NCBI GenBank assembly: GCA_937902805.1
Contig: CALEMB010000099.1
Span: forward strand, 1 to 16,363
Direction: 5' to 3'
Source: an uncultured Bacteroidales bacterium
Lineage (GTDB): Bacteria > Bacteroidota > Bacteroidia > Bacteroidales > F082
Length of the DNA: 16,363 nucleotides
This document shows, in pieces, positions 6,044 through 13,019 of this stretch; the first letter of the stretch is position 1; each line of letters opens with the position of its first letter. A program made the translations under genes and the position numbers. The notes under the pieces were generated by a model. That model was not told the origin of the DNA, made no database searches, and saw nothing but the letters and a program-made list of their open reading frames with translations.

Positions 6044-6424
6044 GTGCGAGGATTTACGAAAACTACGATAGTCATGTTGTTGATGTTGGCAATGTTTGTT
6101 ATTGTAGGATGCAATAAACAAGAAGATAAAGATGTTCGCGTGACCACATATACGCCTCAAGATGTTTCGCAAACGATGGCTGTATGTGGAGGAGATGTGA
6201 TAGTAACTCAAGGCCTCTCACTGAATGAACTTGGTGTTTGTTGGAGTAAGGAACGTAATCCTACAGCGGATGATGCACATCTTTCTACGACGATATGGAA
6301 CGAGCCGTTTGTTTGCACCATTATGGGATTAGAATCGGGCACTACCTATCATGTGCGTGCTTTCGCTTTGCGAGGTTTGGAGTATTTCTTTAATGGTTGT
6401 CTACAAACCAGCCCAATTCGATAA
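6044..6424 (+). CDS. Small lipoprotein with one Fn3-like domain
   Basis: The open frame encodes a lipoprotein signal (basic RGFTK, hydrophobic run, lipobox IVGC) followed by one domain with the Bacteroidales pattern CGGDV..., LGVCWSKERNPT, then a GLESGTTYHVRAFA-type stretch. That pattern (GVCWS...NPT...G.TYYVRA.A) is familiar from the fibronectin-like modules of Bacteroidales surface lipoproteins, often paired with FISUMP domains. About 126 residues from the GTG at 6044; the ATG at 6074 is the alternative but would give a signal peptide without a positive charge. The TTG at 6008 falls in the promoter box and is unlikely. The protein ends after one module, so it may be a truncated relative of multi-module lipoproteins. 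Function unknown; a cell-envelope location is inferred. Codon use and base composition are more AT-rich than the serine genes. Confidence 0.65.
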   Translation: MRGFTKTTIVMLLMLAMFVIVGCNKQEDKDVRVTTYTPQDVSQTMAVCGGDVIVTQGLSLNELGVCWSKERNPTADDAHLSTTIWNEPFVCTIMGLESGTTYHVRAFALRGLEYFFNGCLQTSPIR

Positions 6425-6491
6425 TAACTAATAAATACATTCTCTAATATTTCTTGACGAAGATGTGAAAAATTGATTAATTAAATGCTCT

Positions 6492-7481
6492 ATGGACAGC
6501 AACATCATACTATACACAACAGACGCAGGAAATGTAAGCGTACAAGTTCAATATGAGGACGGCACTTTTTGGCTTACGCAGAAGCGAATGGCGGAATTGT
6601 TTGGCGTTGAGGTTCACACAGTGAACTATCACTTGAAAGAGATATTCCAAAGTGGTGAATTACAAGAAGACGCAGTTATTCGAAAAATTCGAATAACTGC
6701 CGTTGACGGAAAAAACTATCTGACGAATTTCTATCATCTTGATGCCATTATTGCCGTAGGTTATCGTGTGAACAGCAAACAAGCCACGCAGTTCCGCATT
6801 TGGGCAACAAAGACCTTGAACGAGTTTATAGTCAAAGGCTATGTACTCGATAAGGAAAGGCTAATAAAAGGGCCTTCCTTTGGACATGATTATTTTAAGG
6901 AGTTGCTAATCGAAATCCGTGAGATTCGTGCCAGTGAACGTCGTTTTTATCAGAAAATCACTGACTTGTATGCGCTTGCCATCGATTACGATAAGGATGC
7001 TCCTCAAACCCGAACCTTTTTTGCGACAGTGCAAAACAAATTGCATTGGGCCATTACTGGCAAAACTGCTGCCGAAATCATATATGAATCAGCCGATGCC
7101 ACCAAACCGCACATGGGATTGACCAATTGGAAACACTCGCCCGATGGGAAAGTGCTGAAATCGGATGTGACCATAGCCAAAAACTATTTGAGCGAGAAAA
7201 ACATCAACGCATTGAACCGATTAGTAACTGCCTATATCGATTTGGCAGAAGATCGGGCGGAACGAGAGATTCCCACGACGATGAGTGATTGGTGTAATAT
7301 CCTAAATGACTTCTTGAACCTTGCACAACGTCCCATTTTGGAAGATGCTGGCAGCGTTACTGCGTTGGAAGCGAAGATTAAGGCGGAAAGTGAGTATGAG
7401 GTTTTCAGAAAAATACAAGACCAAAATTATGTTTCAGATTTTGATAAAGAAATTAAACGTTTAAAAGGAGAATATAATTAA
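6492..7481 (+). CDS. RhuM family protein
   Basis: The 329-residue protein matches the RhuM family (virulence protein RhuM, first named in a Salmonella pathogenicity island). Typical segments are FWLTQKRMAELFGV with HTVNYHLKEIF (26-52), a winged-helix-like part, then DGKNYLTNFYHLDAIIAVGYRVNS (72-95) and ATQFRIWATKTLNEFIVKGYVLD (98-120). The C-terminal half is helical with LHWAITGKTAAEIIY and a final coiled-looking KIKAESEYEVFRKI. The molecular role is not established; the N-terminal part suggests DNA binding, and the family is common on mobile and defence-linked islands. It lies between two lipoprotein genes, ending 10 bases before the next one. No clear promoter of its own is seen. A 13-base inverted repeat lies within codons 61-70. 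Confidence 0.88.
   Translation: MDSNIILYTTDAGNVSVQVQYEDGTFWLTQKRMAELFGVEVHTVNYHLKEIFQSGELQEDAVIRKIRITAVDGKNYLTNFYHLDAIIAVGYRVNSKQATQFRIWATKTLNEFIVKGYVLDKERLIKGPSFGHDYFKELLIEIREIRASERRFYQKITDLYALAIDYDKDAPQTRTFFATVQNKLHWAITGKTAAEIIYESADATKPHMGLTNWKHSPDGKVLKSDVTIAKNYLSEKNINALNRLVTAYIDLAEDRAEREIPTTMSDWCNILNDFLNLAQRPILEDAGSVTALEAKIKAESEYEVFRKIQDQNYVSDFDKEIKRLKGEYN
6672..6700. repeat. Perfect 13-base inverted repeat inside rhuM
   Basis: GCAGTTATTCGAA is followed by AAA and its exact reverse complement TTCGAATAACTGC. It encodes AVIRKIRIT at residues 61-69, just before the conserved DGKNY motif. It could form a hairpin in the mRNA or be an operator-like site, but it also reflects a repeated Ile-Arg codon pattern. 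Confidence 0.6.
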
Positions 7482-7491
7482 ATCAAAACTT

Positions 7492-8193
7492 ATGCAAAAC
7501 CACACAAAAACCACAGCAGCCCTAATCCTATCAATAGCGTTACTTTGCGTAGCAGGATGCAAAAAACACAATAGTGGTAACGGCTCTTACAACGGCCACG
7601 ATTACATTGACCTCGGCTTGCCGAGCGGCACGATGTGGGCGACTTGCAACGTGGGAGCTGACACCCCTGGAGAACACGGTGATCATTTTGCTTGGGGCGA
7701 GACCCAACCCAAAGCCGCTTACACCGACAGCAACTACCTTTACACCCATGGCGGTTATTTCGAATTCACAAAGTATTGCACAAAACCAGAGTATGGCTAC
7801 AACGGCTTCACCGACAACTTGAAGACTCTGGAACCGAGTGACGATGCCGCCACGGTCAACTGGGGGGAGGGCTGGCGCACTCCGACTATTAATGAATGGA
7901 TTGAACTGGTGACAAAGTGCAGCCATTCTTTTACTACAATAAACGGAGTGAATGTATGTGTGTTCACTGGACGTAATGGCAACAGTATTGCCCTGCCCGT
8001 AAGGGGCAGAATCGGGGACGACAAGTCGACTATCGAGGATGATATAGGCAATTATTGGTCAAGTTCACTCAACACGGGCTTACCTATATATGCGAAGGGC
8101 TTCCAATTTATCGTTGATAATGACTGCGACATTTACGACGACTTCAGCAGGTGCGCTGGCTATTCTGTTCGCCCAGTGCATGATTTCAAATAG
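7492..8193 (+). CDS. FISUMP-domain lipoprotein
   Basis: The 233-residue protein has a lipoprotein signal peptide with lipobox VAGC (C23), followed by a Fibrobacter succinogenes major paralogous (FISUMP, TIGR02145-type) domain. Signature segments are YIDLGLPSGTMWATCNVGA (38-56), FAWGETQPK, GWRTPTINEW (127-136), a YWSSS stretch in the last quarter and the C-terminal YSVRPVHDF. Such proteins are abundant surface or outer-membrane lipoproteins in gut Bacteroidetes; their ligand is not known and a role in adhesion or substrate contact is only suggested. It follows the RhuM gene by 10 bases and may share its transcript. The Fn3-like module usual in longer FISUMP proteins is missing here but is present in the separate lipoprotein at 6044-6424. 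Confidence 0.88.
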   Translation: MQNHTKTTAALILSIALLCVAGCKKHNSGNGSYNGHDYIDLGLPSGTMWATCNVGADTPGEHGDHFAWGETQPKAAYTDSNYLYTHGGYFEFTKYCTKPEYGYNGFTDNLKTLEPSDDAATVNWGEGWRTPTINEWIELVTKCSHSFTTINGVNVCVFTGRNGNSIALPVRGRIGDDKSTIEDDIGNYWSSSLNTGLPIYAKGFQFIVDNDCDIYDDFSRCAGYSVRPVHDFK

Positions 8194-8261
8194 AATATTG
8201 TGTGTAAAATATTGATAAATAAGTGATTGTATTATTTGGTAAAAATTTTTCTCCAAAACGA

Positions 8262-8291
8262 TTGCCATTCCAATAAAATGTTGTACTTTTG
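8262..8291 (+). promoter_or_regulatory. rpmE promoter (-33 TTG, -7 TACTTTTG)
   Basis: TTG at 8262-8264 and TACTTTTG at 8284-8291 are 19 bases apart, a good match to the Bacteroidetes consensus. The L31 ATG at 8321 follows about 29 bases later, preceded by AAAGGAAAG, a purine-rich possible ribosome-binding stretch. Confidence 0.8.
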
Positions 8292-8320
8292 CACACTCAA
8301 AATCAAAAGGAAAGAAAGCG

Positions 8321-8590
8321 ATGAAAAAAGACATTCACCCCAAGAATTATCGACTGGTTGTTTTCAAAGATATGTCGAATGATGTGACCTTCATGTCGCG
8401 CTCGACCATCAACACTAAGGAAACCATCAAGTGGGAAGACGGCAACGAATATCCCCTGGTGAAGCTCGAAATCTCCAGCGCATCACACCCCTTCTACACG
8501 GGTAAGATGAAGCTCGTCGACAGCGCCGGTCGTGTTGATAAGTTCAACAACAAGTACAAGAAGTTCCTCGAAAAGAAGGAAGCCAAGTAA
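8321..8590 (+). CDS. rpmE2: 50S ribosomal protein L31 type B
   Basis: The 89-residue basic protein begins MKKDIHPKNYRLVVFKD, includes the family segment YPLVKLEISSASHPFYTGK (47-65) and ends with a lysine-rich tail (FNNKYKKFLEKKEAK). The CxxC zinc pair of type A L31 is absent, so this is the zinc-independent form (type B). In Bacteroidetes this is commonly the only L31; whether a type A copy exists here is outside the window. It bridges the ribosomal subunits at the central protuberance. It has its own promoter and terminator, so it is a single-gene unit. Confidence 0.95.
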   Translation: MKKDIHPKNYRLVVFKDMSNDVTFMSRSTINTKETIKWEDGNEYPLVKLEISSASHPFYTGKMKLVDSAGRVDKFNNKYKKFLEKKEAK

Positions 8591-8613
8591 GTTGGACTAC
8601 ATCAGAAAAAATG

Positions 8614-8643
8614 AAGCTCTTGCCAGTCGCGAGAGCTTTTTTT
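8614..8643 (+). terminator. rpmE rho-independent terminator
   Basis: A 10-base-pair stem (AAGCTCTTGC with GCGAGAGCTT, one wobble) with a 5-base loop is followed by a run of seven T bases at 8637-8643. It lies 23 bases after the L31 stop codon and directly before the lon promoter. Confidence 0.9.
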
Positions 8644-8674
8644 GTGTCTTGGCATTATTATTGTCGTATCTTTG
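8641..8674 (+). promoter_or_regulatory. lon promoter (-33 TTTG, -7 TATCTTTG)
   Basis: TATCTTTG at 8667-8674 is an exact -7 box. TTTG at 8641-8644 is 22 bases upstream, slightly long, and overlaps the T-run of the L31 terminator. The leader would be about 68 bases. Confidence 0.7.
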
Positions 8675-8700
8675 CGCCGTTATAATATAAGGTGTGGAAA

Positions 8701-8725
8701 GGCGGCACACTGACAAAATGTCGCC
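8701..8725 (+). promoter_or_regulatory. Possible hairpin in the lon leader
   Basis: GGCGGCA (8701-8707) can pair with TGTCGCC (8719-8725), with one G-T wobble and an 11-base loop, 23 bases before the lon ATG. A short stem in a leader of a protease gene could tune translation, but a stem this small may be chance. Confidence 0.3.
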
Positions 8726-8748
8726 CAATGATATTTCAAAAGTAGATT

Positions 8749-11244
8749 ATGAGTTTAAAGCTAGATACAGAATTGTTTTCCGATATGATGGAATCGAATG
8801 CCGAGTTCATCCCTGTGCTGACCATCGAGGACGAACGCCTGGGACAAGACGAAGAGGTGCCGGAGGAACTGCCGATTTTGCCTTTGCGCAACTCGGTGCT
8901 TTATCCGGGTGTCATCATTCCCATCACCGTGGGGCGCGACAAGTCCATCCGTTTGATTAAGGAATATTACCGCAAACGCAAGGCCATCGGTGTCATCGCA
9001 CAAATCAATCCCGAGGTTGAGGACCCGACAATCGACGACCTGTACAAAGTAGGTACGGCGGCACAGATTATCAAGACCTTGCAGATGCCCGACGGCAACA
9101 CGACCGTCATCATCCAAGGCAAACGCCGCTTCGAGGTGGTGGAGGCCACGCAAACCGAGCCTTACCTGAAGGCTGCCGTGGTGCCTTTCGTTGTAGCGGA
9201 AGATACACCCAATACGCGCAAATTCAATGCTTTGGTGCAATCTGTTAAGGAGCTGGCAATCCAGGTCATCGGTCGTTCACGCAACTTGCCGCAGGAGGCA
9301 GGTTTCGCCATCAAGAGCATCGAAGATCCCGTCTTCTTGATGAACTTCGTGGCCAGCAATGTGGAGGCCGACATGCCTACCAAACAAGCCCTCCTCGAAG
9401 CCCGTACGCTGAACCAGATGGCCACCGACCTCTTGGCTGTGTTGACCGACGAGCAGCAGATGATAGAACTGAAGCAGCAGATCCAGAGCAAGGTGCGCGT
9501 TGATATGGACAAGCAGCAACGTGAGTATTACCTCAACCAGCAGTTGCGTACCATTCAGGAGGAGCTGGGCGGCAATCCCAATGAACAGGATGTCAAGGAA
9601 TTGACGGAGAAAGCCAGGAAGAAGAAATGGTCGAAGGAAGTGGCTGAGGTGTTCGAGCGTGAGCTGAAAAAACTGGAACGCACCAACCCGCAGGCAGCGG
9701 AATATGGTATACAACTCAACTACTTGCAGTATCTCGTCGACTTGCCTTGGGAAGAGTACACCAAGGACAACTTCGATCTGAAGCGCGCCCAACGCATCCT
9801 CGATGCCGACCATTTCGGCTTGGACAAAGTGAAAGACCGCATCGTTGAGCATCTGGCCGTGTTGAAGTTGCGCAAGGACATGAAAGCCCCGATTCTCTGT
9901 CTTGTTGGACCTCCTGGCGTGGGTAAGACCTCGTTGGGCAAATCCATCGCCCATGCACTGAACAGAAAATATGTCAGAATGTCATTGGGCGGCGTGCGCG
10001 ATGAATCGGAGTTGCGTGGTCATAGGAAGACCTATATCGGTGCCATGCCAGGCCGTATCATCCAGAACCTACGCAAGGTGAAGTCGGGCAACCCCGTCTT
10101 CGTCCTCGACGAAATTGACAAGGTGAGTGGCAACAACATCAGCGGTGATCCGCAGGCTGCCTTGCTTGAAATCCTTGACCCCGAGCAGAACAACGCTTTC
10201 TACGACAACTTCATTGAGCTGGACTACGACCTCTCGAAAATTCTTTTCATCGCTACGGCCAACAACCTCTCGACCATCCATCCCGCCTTGCGCGACCGTA
10301 TGGAGATTATCGATTTGAGTGGTTACTTACGTGAAGAGAAATACGAAATCGCCAAGCGTCACCTCGTCCCCAAGCAGATGAAGGAACATGGTCTCGATGC
10401 CAAGCAAATTGTCTTCCCGAAGGACGTTGTCATGCACATCATTGACGACTACACCCGCGAGGCGGGCGTGCGTAACCTGGAGCGCCGCATCGGTGACATG
10501 ATGCGTTTTCGCGCCAAGCAGGTCGTTACAGAGGATGCTTTCGACAAGAAAATCACGATGGAAGACCTTCGCAAGGTGCTTGGCGTGCCGATGCACCACG
10601 ACGAGGACGAGGTGAAACACACCATGCCAGGTGTGGCTACAGGTTTGGCATGGACGCAGGTGGGCGGTGAGATTCTGTCTATCGAGGTCAGTCTGAGCCG
10701 CGGTGGCGGTCACCTCTCTCTGACGGGTAACCTTGGTGACGTGATGAAAGAATCCGCCACTATTGCTTACGAATTCATCAAGGCACATGCCTCGCAACTG
10801 GAGATTAACCCCGATGTGTTTGATGCTTGGAACGTCCATGTGCATATTCCCGAAGGCGCCACGCCTAAAGATGGCCCCTCGGCAGGTATCACCATGCTCT
10901 CCGCTTTGACCTCGGCCTTTACCCAACGTAAGGTGAAAGGCCAGCTGGCCATGACGGGCGAAATCACGCTGCGTGGCAGGGTGTTGCCCGTGGGTGGCGT
11001 GAAGGAAAAGATTCTTGCCGCCAAGCGCAACGGCATCACAGACCTCATCCTTTCTATCGACAACGAGCACGATATCAAGGACATCAAGGAAGACTACATC
11101 AATGGTTTGAACTTCCATTATGTGGAGAATATGATGGAGGTGCTCGACCTCGCCCTGGAGAAGGAGCAGGACAAGAACGACCTGGATTACAACAAGTATC
11201 TGAGCAACTTGCATCCTGAGGTGATTGGCTTCAAAATGAAATGA
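8749..11244 (+). CDS. lon: ATP-dependent Lon protease
   Basis: The 831-residue protein is a cytoplasmic LonA-type protease that unfolds and degrades damaged and regulatory proteins. The N-terminal LON substrate-binding domain begins with LPILPLRNSVLYPGVIIPIT (about 41-60). A helical region follows (240-350). The AAA+ domain has Walker A GPPGVGKT (387-394) and Walker B VFVLDEID (450-457, D454/E455). The C-terminal protease domain has the Ser-Lys dyad: S711 in KDGPSAG and K754 in GGVKEK, spaced 43 residues as in E. coli Lon. Length is normal for the group. Start ATG at 8749 places the conserved N-terminal domain as expected. Its stop codon overlaps the start of the next gene by four bases (ATGA), suggesting coupled translation with a peptide-type substrate-binding lipoprotein. 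Confidence 0.97.
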   Translation: MSLKLDTELFSDMMESNAEFIPVLTIEDERLGQDEEVPEELPILPLRNSVLYPGVIIPITVGRDKSIRLIKEYYRKRKAIGVIAQINPEVEDPTIDDLYKVGTAAQIIKTLQMPDGNTTVIIQGKRRFEVVEATQTEPYLKAAVVPFVVAEDTPNTRKFNALVQSVKELAIQVIGRSRNLPQEAGFAIKSIEDPVFLMNFVASNVEADMPTKQALLEARTLNQMATDLLAVLTDEQQMIELKQQIQSKVRVDMDKQQREYYLNQQLRTIQEELGGNPNEQDVKELTEKARKKKWSKEVAEVFERELKKLERTNPQAAEYGIQLNYLQYLVDLPWEEYTKDNFDLKRAQRILDADHFGLDKVKDRIVEHLAVLKLRKDMKAPILCLVGPPGVGKTSLGKSIAHALNRKYVRMSLGGVRDESELRGHRKTYIGAMPGRIIQNLRKVKSGNPVFVLDEIDKVSGNNISGDPQAALLEILDPEQNNAFYDNFIELDYDLSKILFIATANNLSTIHPALRDRMEIIDLSGYLREEKYEIAKRHLVPKQMKEHGLDAKQIVFPKDVVMHIIDDYTREAGVRNLERRIGDMMRFRAKQVVTEDAFDKKITMEDLRKVLGVPMHHDEDEVKHTMPGVATGLAWTQVGGEILSIEVSLSRGGGHLSLTGNLGDVMKESATIAYEFIKAHASQLEINPDVFDAWNVHVHIPEGATPKDGPSAGITMLSALTSAFTQRKVKGQLAMTGEITLRGRVLPVGGVKEKILAAKRNGITDLILSIDNEHDIKDIKEDYINGLNFHYVENMMEVLDLALEKEQDKNDLDYNKYLSNLHPEVIGFKMK

Positions 11245-12941
11245 TGATGCGTAAGGCGCTCCTTGGGATATTGACCTTGTTGTTGTTCGTTTCTTGCGGC
11301 AAACGCCAAGATTCCGAGGAGGGCTTGTCCATCTTCAAGTACAACGAAAGCGCTGGCATCCTGACCCTTGACCCGATTTATGCCAAGGACTTACCGCATA
11401 TCTGGGCCTGCAATCAAGTGTTCAACAGTCTAGTGGCCTTTGACGACCACATGAACCTGGTTCCAATGGTGGCCAAGTCGTGGGACATCAGCGAGGATGG
11501 ATTGGTTTATACCTTCCATTTGCGGGATGATGTGTGGTTTCATGAGGATACTTGCTTTGTAGAAAAATCGGCGTTTCGACAAGCTCAGGGACCTTCACAA
11601 CACAATGAAGCTAAGGTCGTTGAGCCTGTCGAAACGCCGACAATTCAAGGTCAATCTCGTTTTGTCACTGCCCAAGATTTCGTCTATTCCTTTAACCGTG
11701 TGGTTGACAAGCAATTGAACTCACCAGGCTTGTGGATTTTCTCGTCCGTCAAGCATGACAACGACCAATATGCTTTCACGGCCTTGGACGACACTACTTT
11801 CCAAATTGAGTTGTCGAAACCTTTCCCGCCGTTTTTGGGCATCCTTTCGATGACTTATGCCTCGGTGGTGCCACATGAAGCCATCGAATATTACGGTGAC
11901 AACTTTCGCCGCCATCCTGTCGGGACGGGGCCGTTCAAATTCCAATACTGGAAAGAGAACGTGAAGCTGGTCTTTCGCAAGAACCCCAACTATTTTGAGC
12001 GTGACGAGGCAGGGGAGAGGTTGCCCTATATCGATGCCGTCTCCATCAGTTTCCTCATCGACAAGCAGGTGGCGTTTTTGGAGTTCATCAAAGGCAAGTT
12101 CGACTTTATGTCGGGCATCGATGCGCGTTATAAGGACGAATTGTTGACCTATGATGGTCAACTGAGGCAGAAATACGAGGACAAAATCGACCTCATCACC
12201 GAACCTTATCTGAATACGGAGTATTTCTCATTCTTCATCGACCCCAACGACAGTCTCGGTCCTGACCGCTCCCGTGCTTTGCGGCAGGCGGTCAACCTCT
12301 GCATTGACCGTGAGAAGATGCTGCGTTACCTGCGCAACGGCATTGGTGAGCCTGGCACGGGTGGCATGATTCCCGTGGGCTTGCCTGGCCACAGCAATAC
12401 GATTGGCTATGGCTATGACCTGAAACGCGCCCAGCGTCTGGTGGCAGAGAACCATTTGGAAAGCTATCTGCTGCAACTCTCCACCGTTGCCGACTATGCC
12501 GACATCGGAAAGTTTGTGCAAAGTCAGGTGGAGCAAATCGGCCTACAGTGCAAGATGGAGGTGATGCCGCCAGCCACGATGCGAAGCATGAGGTCTAACG
12601 GGAGCTTGCCATTCTTCCGTTCCTCGTGGGTGGCCGATTACCCCGATGCGGAAAACTACCTTTCTCTATTCACGACCTCTAATTTTGCACCTTCGGGGCC
12701 AAATTATACACATTACACCAATCCCAAGTACGACAAATTGTACGACAAAGCCTTGTTGTGCAACGATTTGCAGGAGCGCGCTCGCTATTACACCGAGATG
12801 GACAGCCTGATGATGCAGGATGCCCCTGTTGTGGTGCTGTTCTATGACGAGGTGTTGCGCTTCGTCAACAAGCGGGTGACCAACATGGGCAGTAACCCTA
12901 CGAATCTGTTGGATTTGAGGCGAGTGAGGATTGAAGAATAA
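11241..12941 (+). CDS. ABC transporter peptide-type substrate-binding lipoprotein
   Basis: The protein has 566 residues from the first of three consecutive ATG codons (11241, 11244 or 11247). It is a family 5 extracellular solute-binding protein (OppA/DppA type). The lipoprotein signal ends in lipobox FVSC with C19. Family segments include ILTLDPIYAKDLPHIWACNQ, LVPMVAKSWDISEDGLVYTF, LRDDVWFHE, HPVGTGPFKFQYWKEN and FRKNPNYFERDE. It should capture oligopeptides or similar solutes for an ABC importer; no permease genes are in the window. It starts within the lon stop codon. Residues about 110-133 (SAFRQAQGP...KVVEPVETP) are encoded by a REP-like palindrome inserted just after the WFHE segment without breaking the frame; related proteins should lack it. 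The insertion probably forms an exposed loop, so the protein may still work. Confidence 0.9.
   Translation: MMMRKALLGILTLLLFVSCGKRQDSEEGLSIFKYNESAGILTLDPIYAKDLPHIWACNQVFNSLVAFDDHMNLVPMVAKSWDISEDGLVYTFHLRDDVWFHEDTCFVEKSAFRQAQGPSQHNEAKVVEPVETPTIQGQSRFVTAQDFVYSFNRVVDKQLNSPGLWIFSSVKHDNDQYAFTALDDTTFQIELSKPFPPFLGILSMTYASVVPHEAIEYYGDNFRRHPVGTGPFKFQYWKENVKLVFRKNPNYFERDEAGERLPYIDAVSISFLIDKQVAFLEFIKGKFDFMSGIDARYKDELLTYDGQLRQKYEDKIDLITEPYLNTEYFSFFIDPNDSLGPDRSRALRQAVNLCIDREKMLRYLRNGIGEPGTGGMIPVGLPGHSNTIGYGYDLKRAQRLVAENHLESYLLQLSTVADYADIGKFVQSQVEQIGLQCKMEVMPPATMRSMRSNGSLPFFRSSWVADYPDAENYLSLFTTSNFAPSGPNYTHYTNPKYDKLYDKALLCNDLQERARYYTEMDSLMMQDAPVVVLFYDEVLRFVNKRVTNMGSNPTNLLDLRRVRIEE
11568..11640. repeat. REP-like palindromic element inside the substrate-binding gene
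   Basis: Two 28-base inverted arms (11568-11595 and 11613-11640) pair at 25 of 28 positions around a 17-base loop. The core is CGACAAGCTCAGGGACCTT on the left and AAGGTCGTTGAGCCTGTCG on the right. The same cores occur at 41-95 and partly at 14701-14741. It is 73 bases long, lies wholly within the coding region and leaves the frame open. Confidence 0.9.
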
Positions 12942-12953
12942 TTCCTAAAAGGA

Positions 12954-12984
12954 TTGTATTGAGCAAATTGTTTTTGTATCTTTG
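12954..12984 (+). promoter_or_regulatory. Tricorn protease promoter (-33 TTG, -7 TATCTTTG)
   Basis: TTG at 12954-12956 and TATCTTTG at 12977-12984 are 20 bases apart. The predicted start of transcription near 12990 leaves a leader of about 30 bases to the ATG at 13020. A 7-base-pair inverted repeat (TTGTCGG at 12982-12988 with CCGACAA at 12993-12999) overlaps the initiation region and could be a protein-binding site. Confidence 0.75.
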
Positions 12985-13019
12985 TCGGACAACCGACAAT
13001 GACACAAATTTTTAATACT

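Noticed and set aside
8681..8686. TATAAT before lon as a classical -10 box
   Set aside because: The Bacteroidetes sigma factor uses TAnnTTTG, and a better match lies 7 bases upstream; TATAAT here is probably chance in an AT-rich leader.
8694..8960. Small open frame overlapping the lon start
   Set aside because: It mostly overlaps lon in another frame and has no recognisable features.
10327..11214. Long open frame on the minus strand opposite the lon protease domain
   Set aside because: The opposite frame encodes conserved Lon catalytic motifs; this one has no family features and no promoter.
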